Source of the DNA: Prevotella sp. P2-180
GTDB lineage: Bacteria > Bacteroidota > Bacteroidia > Bacteroidales > Bacteroidaceae
Assembly (NCBI RefSeq): GCF_002251435.1
Contig: NZ_NPJI01000103.1
Span: forward strand, 1 to 64,000
Direction: 5' to 3'
Length of the DNA: 64,000 nucleotides
The translations under genes and the position numbers were made by a program. Of this stretch, positions 62,397 through 64,000 are shown in pieces (the stretch's first letter is position 1; each line of letters starts with the position of its first letter). The notes beneath the pieces are model-generated. The model was not told the DNA's origin and made no database searches. It was given only the letters and a program-made list of their open reading frames with translations.

Positions 62397-63761
62397 TCAC
62401 TTCAGTCCCTCAAGCAGTTCCTTCAAGGCGAAGCCCATGCTGGGGCGTGGGGCGTTGTACATGTATAGCTTGCCCTCCTTGTCGTAGATGAGGAAGAAGG
62501 GGATGCCCTTCACGTTGAGGGCAGTGCCGAGAGTACCTTCGCTGTCGTGCCACTGGTTGCCGTGAACCTTCAGCTCTGCCATCTTCTTTTTCCAGGCCTC
62601 CTTGTTCTTGTCGATGGATATTGAGAGGAACACCACTTCGTCGCTCTCCAGTTCCGACTCAAGCTTCTGCAGATGGGGCACCTCACGGCAGCATGGCACA
62701 CACCACGACGCCCACATATCTATATATACATACTTACCGCGGAACTGGGCGAAGTCCATCTCCTTGCCGTCGGCATCCACCAGCTTCACGCTGGCTGGGA
62801 ACGGACTGCCCTTCACCGTAGACCGGTTTGCCTTAAACGTGTTTACGTATTTCTTGTCGAGACCATGCTTTTGTGTCACCTCCTGCAGCTCAGCAAGGCC
62901 CTCTTCAAACTTGTTCTCATAGTCGAAGCGGCTAAGATATTTGTCCATCACTGCCTCACACACCTTTGTTGTGAGCTCGCTGCAGGTATAGTTGGCATAG
63001 AGCGAGTCCATCTGCTCCTTCAGCGATGCCTGTCGTGGAAGGAAGTTAGCCACGAGCGATGGCACGATGGGGAATACTACACCCAAGGGGTTGTCCACCA
63101 CGCGATATGGCTTGTCCATCACCTCCTCACCCTTCACCGGCAGTGCATCCGGACGCACTCCAAGGATGTTGGGCAGCGAAATGAAGGAGTTGTATGTGGA
63201 GGTGTAAGCCCACATATTTATATATTTAGTCACCGTGGCGTCACATTTCGGGTAGACCGAGAGTATTGAGTCGGCTGCCACCTGGTATGCACGAAGCATC
63301 GAGGTGAGTTCCGCCTTGTCGTCGGTTCGTTTTTCCCACATCATCCGGTCGTTGGCCGACACGAAACGTCCCATGGCCGAGAGGGCTTTGTTATTGTCGT
63401 CGTTGTCAGCCACCGGCATGTTGCCATCCATCGTCATGTCCACGGTGAGTGCGGCGTTGCCACTCTTTGCATACACTGGTACGATGGTCTGCGTCTGCTT
63501 GTATATAAAGATGAGTCGGTAGAGTCCTTCGGGCGATGCCTCCACATCGAGTGCAAACGTATTGCCGTCAAGGCTCATCTCTTCCGCCTTTGCATCTACG
63601 GAAGACGACAACGGCTGTGCATACATCTTTACTCCCGCCAGTTCCTCATTTCCATTTTTCAAGTTTACCTTTAAGGTCTTTGTGTCAGCCATCGCAGAAG
63701 AAGATACAGCAAGGGCAATCACCAAAGACATTATATATACTAATAGCATAGTTTTCTTCAT
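62397..63761 (-). CDS. TlpA-like thioredoxin-fold protein, CVPC type
   Basis: 454 residues from MKKTMLLVYIMSLVIALAVSSSAMA, a signal peptide; 18 upstream in-frame residues are not signal-like. The N-terminal DUF4369-like domain and helical middle are followed by a thioredoxin domain with WASWCVPCC (first Cys near residue 353), where a third Cys follows directly, and cis-proline KGIPFF. It is the first gene of the minus-strand cluster, with its own promoter. Confidence 0.88.
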   Translation of the reverse strand: MKKTMLLVYIMSLVIALAVSSSAMADTKTLKVNLKNGNEELAGVKMYAQPLSSSVDAKAEEMSLDGNTFALDVEASPEGLYRLIFIYKQTQTIVPVYAKSGNAALTVDMTMDGNMPVADNDDNNKALSAMGRFVSANDRMMWEKRTDDKAELTSMLRAYQVAADSILSVYPKCDATVTKYINMWAYTSTYNSFISLPNILGVRPDALPVKGEEVMDKPYRVVDNPLGVVFPIVPSLVANFLPRQASLKEQMDSLYANYTCSELTTKVCEAVMDKYLSRFDYENKFEEGLAELQEVTQKHGLDKKYVNTFKANRSTVKGSPFPASVKLVDADGKEMDFAQFRGKYVYIDMWASWCVPCCREVPHLQKLESELESDEVVFLSISIDKNKEAWKKKMAELKVHGNQWHDSEGTLGTALNVKGIPFFLIYDKEGKLYMYNAPRPSMGFALKELLEGLK

Positions 63762-63792
63762 AGATGATATTATTTTGCTTAAGAAATCCGTG

Positions 63793-63824
63793 CAAATATA
63801 GAAAGAAATATCCAAACCTCCAAA
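63793..63824 (-). promoter_or_regulatory. Promoter of the minus-strand TlpA-SusCD cluster
   Basis: Minus-strand TTTG (63824-63821), 20 bases, TATATTTG (63800-63793), 32 bases before the start at 63761. The rest to the window end (63825-64000) is AT-rich with no gene seen. Confidence 0.68.
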
Positions 63825-64000
63825 TTTTATTGCATATTTATTACAGAAATATGTTGTTTTGCCCCAAAAATGCTATATTACCCGCACTTATCAACACTTT
63901 TGTATAAAAAACAGTTTCTTATTGTCTTTTTGACACTTATAAAAGCGTCCATACTCTTCATGAGTACAAATATAAGACAGATAACATTACAATAATGATA

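Overview
The window looks like a chromosome segment of a Prevotella/Segatella-type bacterium (Bacteroidota, Bacteroidales). Three things support this. The first 595 bases are the 5' part of a 16S rRNA gene on the minus strand with Prevotella-like signature segments. Promoters read TTTG-N18-20-TAnnTTTG, the Bacteroidota -33/-7 type. The gene content (SusC/SusD pairs, DUF4843, PKD-like lipoproteins, TlpA-family thioredoxins, a type IX secretion C-terminal domain) is typical of the phylum.

Layout. 1-14.7 kb is housekeeping, all on the minus strand: 16S rRNA with its promoter; a lipoate ligase and complete glycine cleavage operon (lplA-gcvT-gcvH-gcvPA-gcvPB-lpdA); manA; a dxs-trkA-trkH operon; and a queD-queE pair. 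14.7-30.4 kb is an accessory region without an integrase. It holds an HU-like protein, a DUF4143 ATPase that has lost its P-loop, two helically phased repeat arrays (32-bp and 22-bp spacing), a primase-helicase with a replication partner, about 350 bp of dense dyad symmetry, a DUF3791-DUF3990-DUF3791 cassette, and a four-gene restriction-like operon. That operon encodes an MmeI-like methyltransferase, an SF2 helicase, a small protein and a GIY-YIG nuclease, and it is preceded by a duplicated promoter region and a leader with pseudoknot-like pairing. The region closes with an intact DUF4143 ATPase behind its own 33-bp-phased array.

30.5-42.5 kb is mixed core: a YjbQ protein, two secreted proteins, a MerR regulator, alaS, a phosphopantetheinyl transferase, a RecD-like helicase, a GH28 enzyme, fabI, and a family II pyrophosphatase that carries a lipoprotein signal. 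42.9-63.8 kb is devoted to the cell envelope. A plus-strand cluster (T9SS cargo, TlpA, C10 protease, SusC, SusD, TlpA) and a minus-strand cluster (TlpA, four-module secreted protein, attenuator-like hairpin, SusC, SusD, DUF4843, PKD-like lipoprotein) converge on strong hairpins near 53.0-53.1 kb. By context these look like two peptide or protein uptake loci with dedicated thiol-redox proteins; substrate and function are inferred.

The most unusual signals are the phased repeat arrays next to both DUF4143 ATPases, the 22-bp iteron-like array at the end of the primase-helicase gene, the structured leader and mosaic specificity domain of the restriction-like operon, and the hairpin-rich non-coding block at 20.55-20.91 kb. 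No tRNA, CRISPR array, integrase or insertion sequence was recognised.
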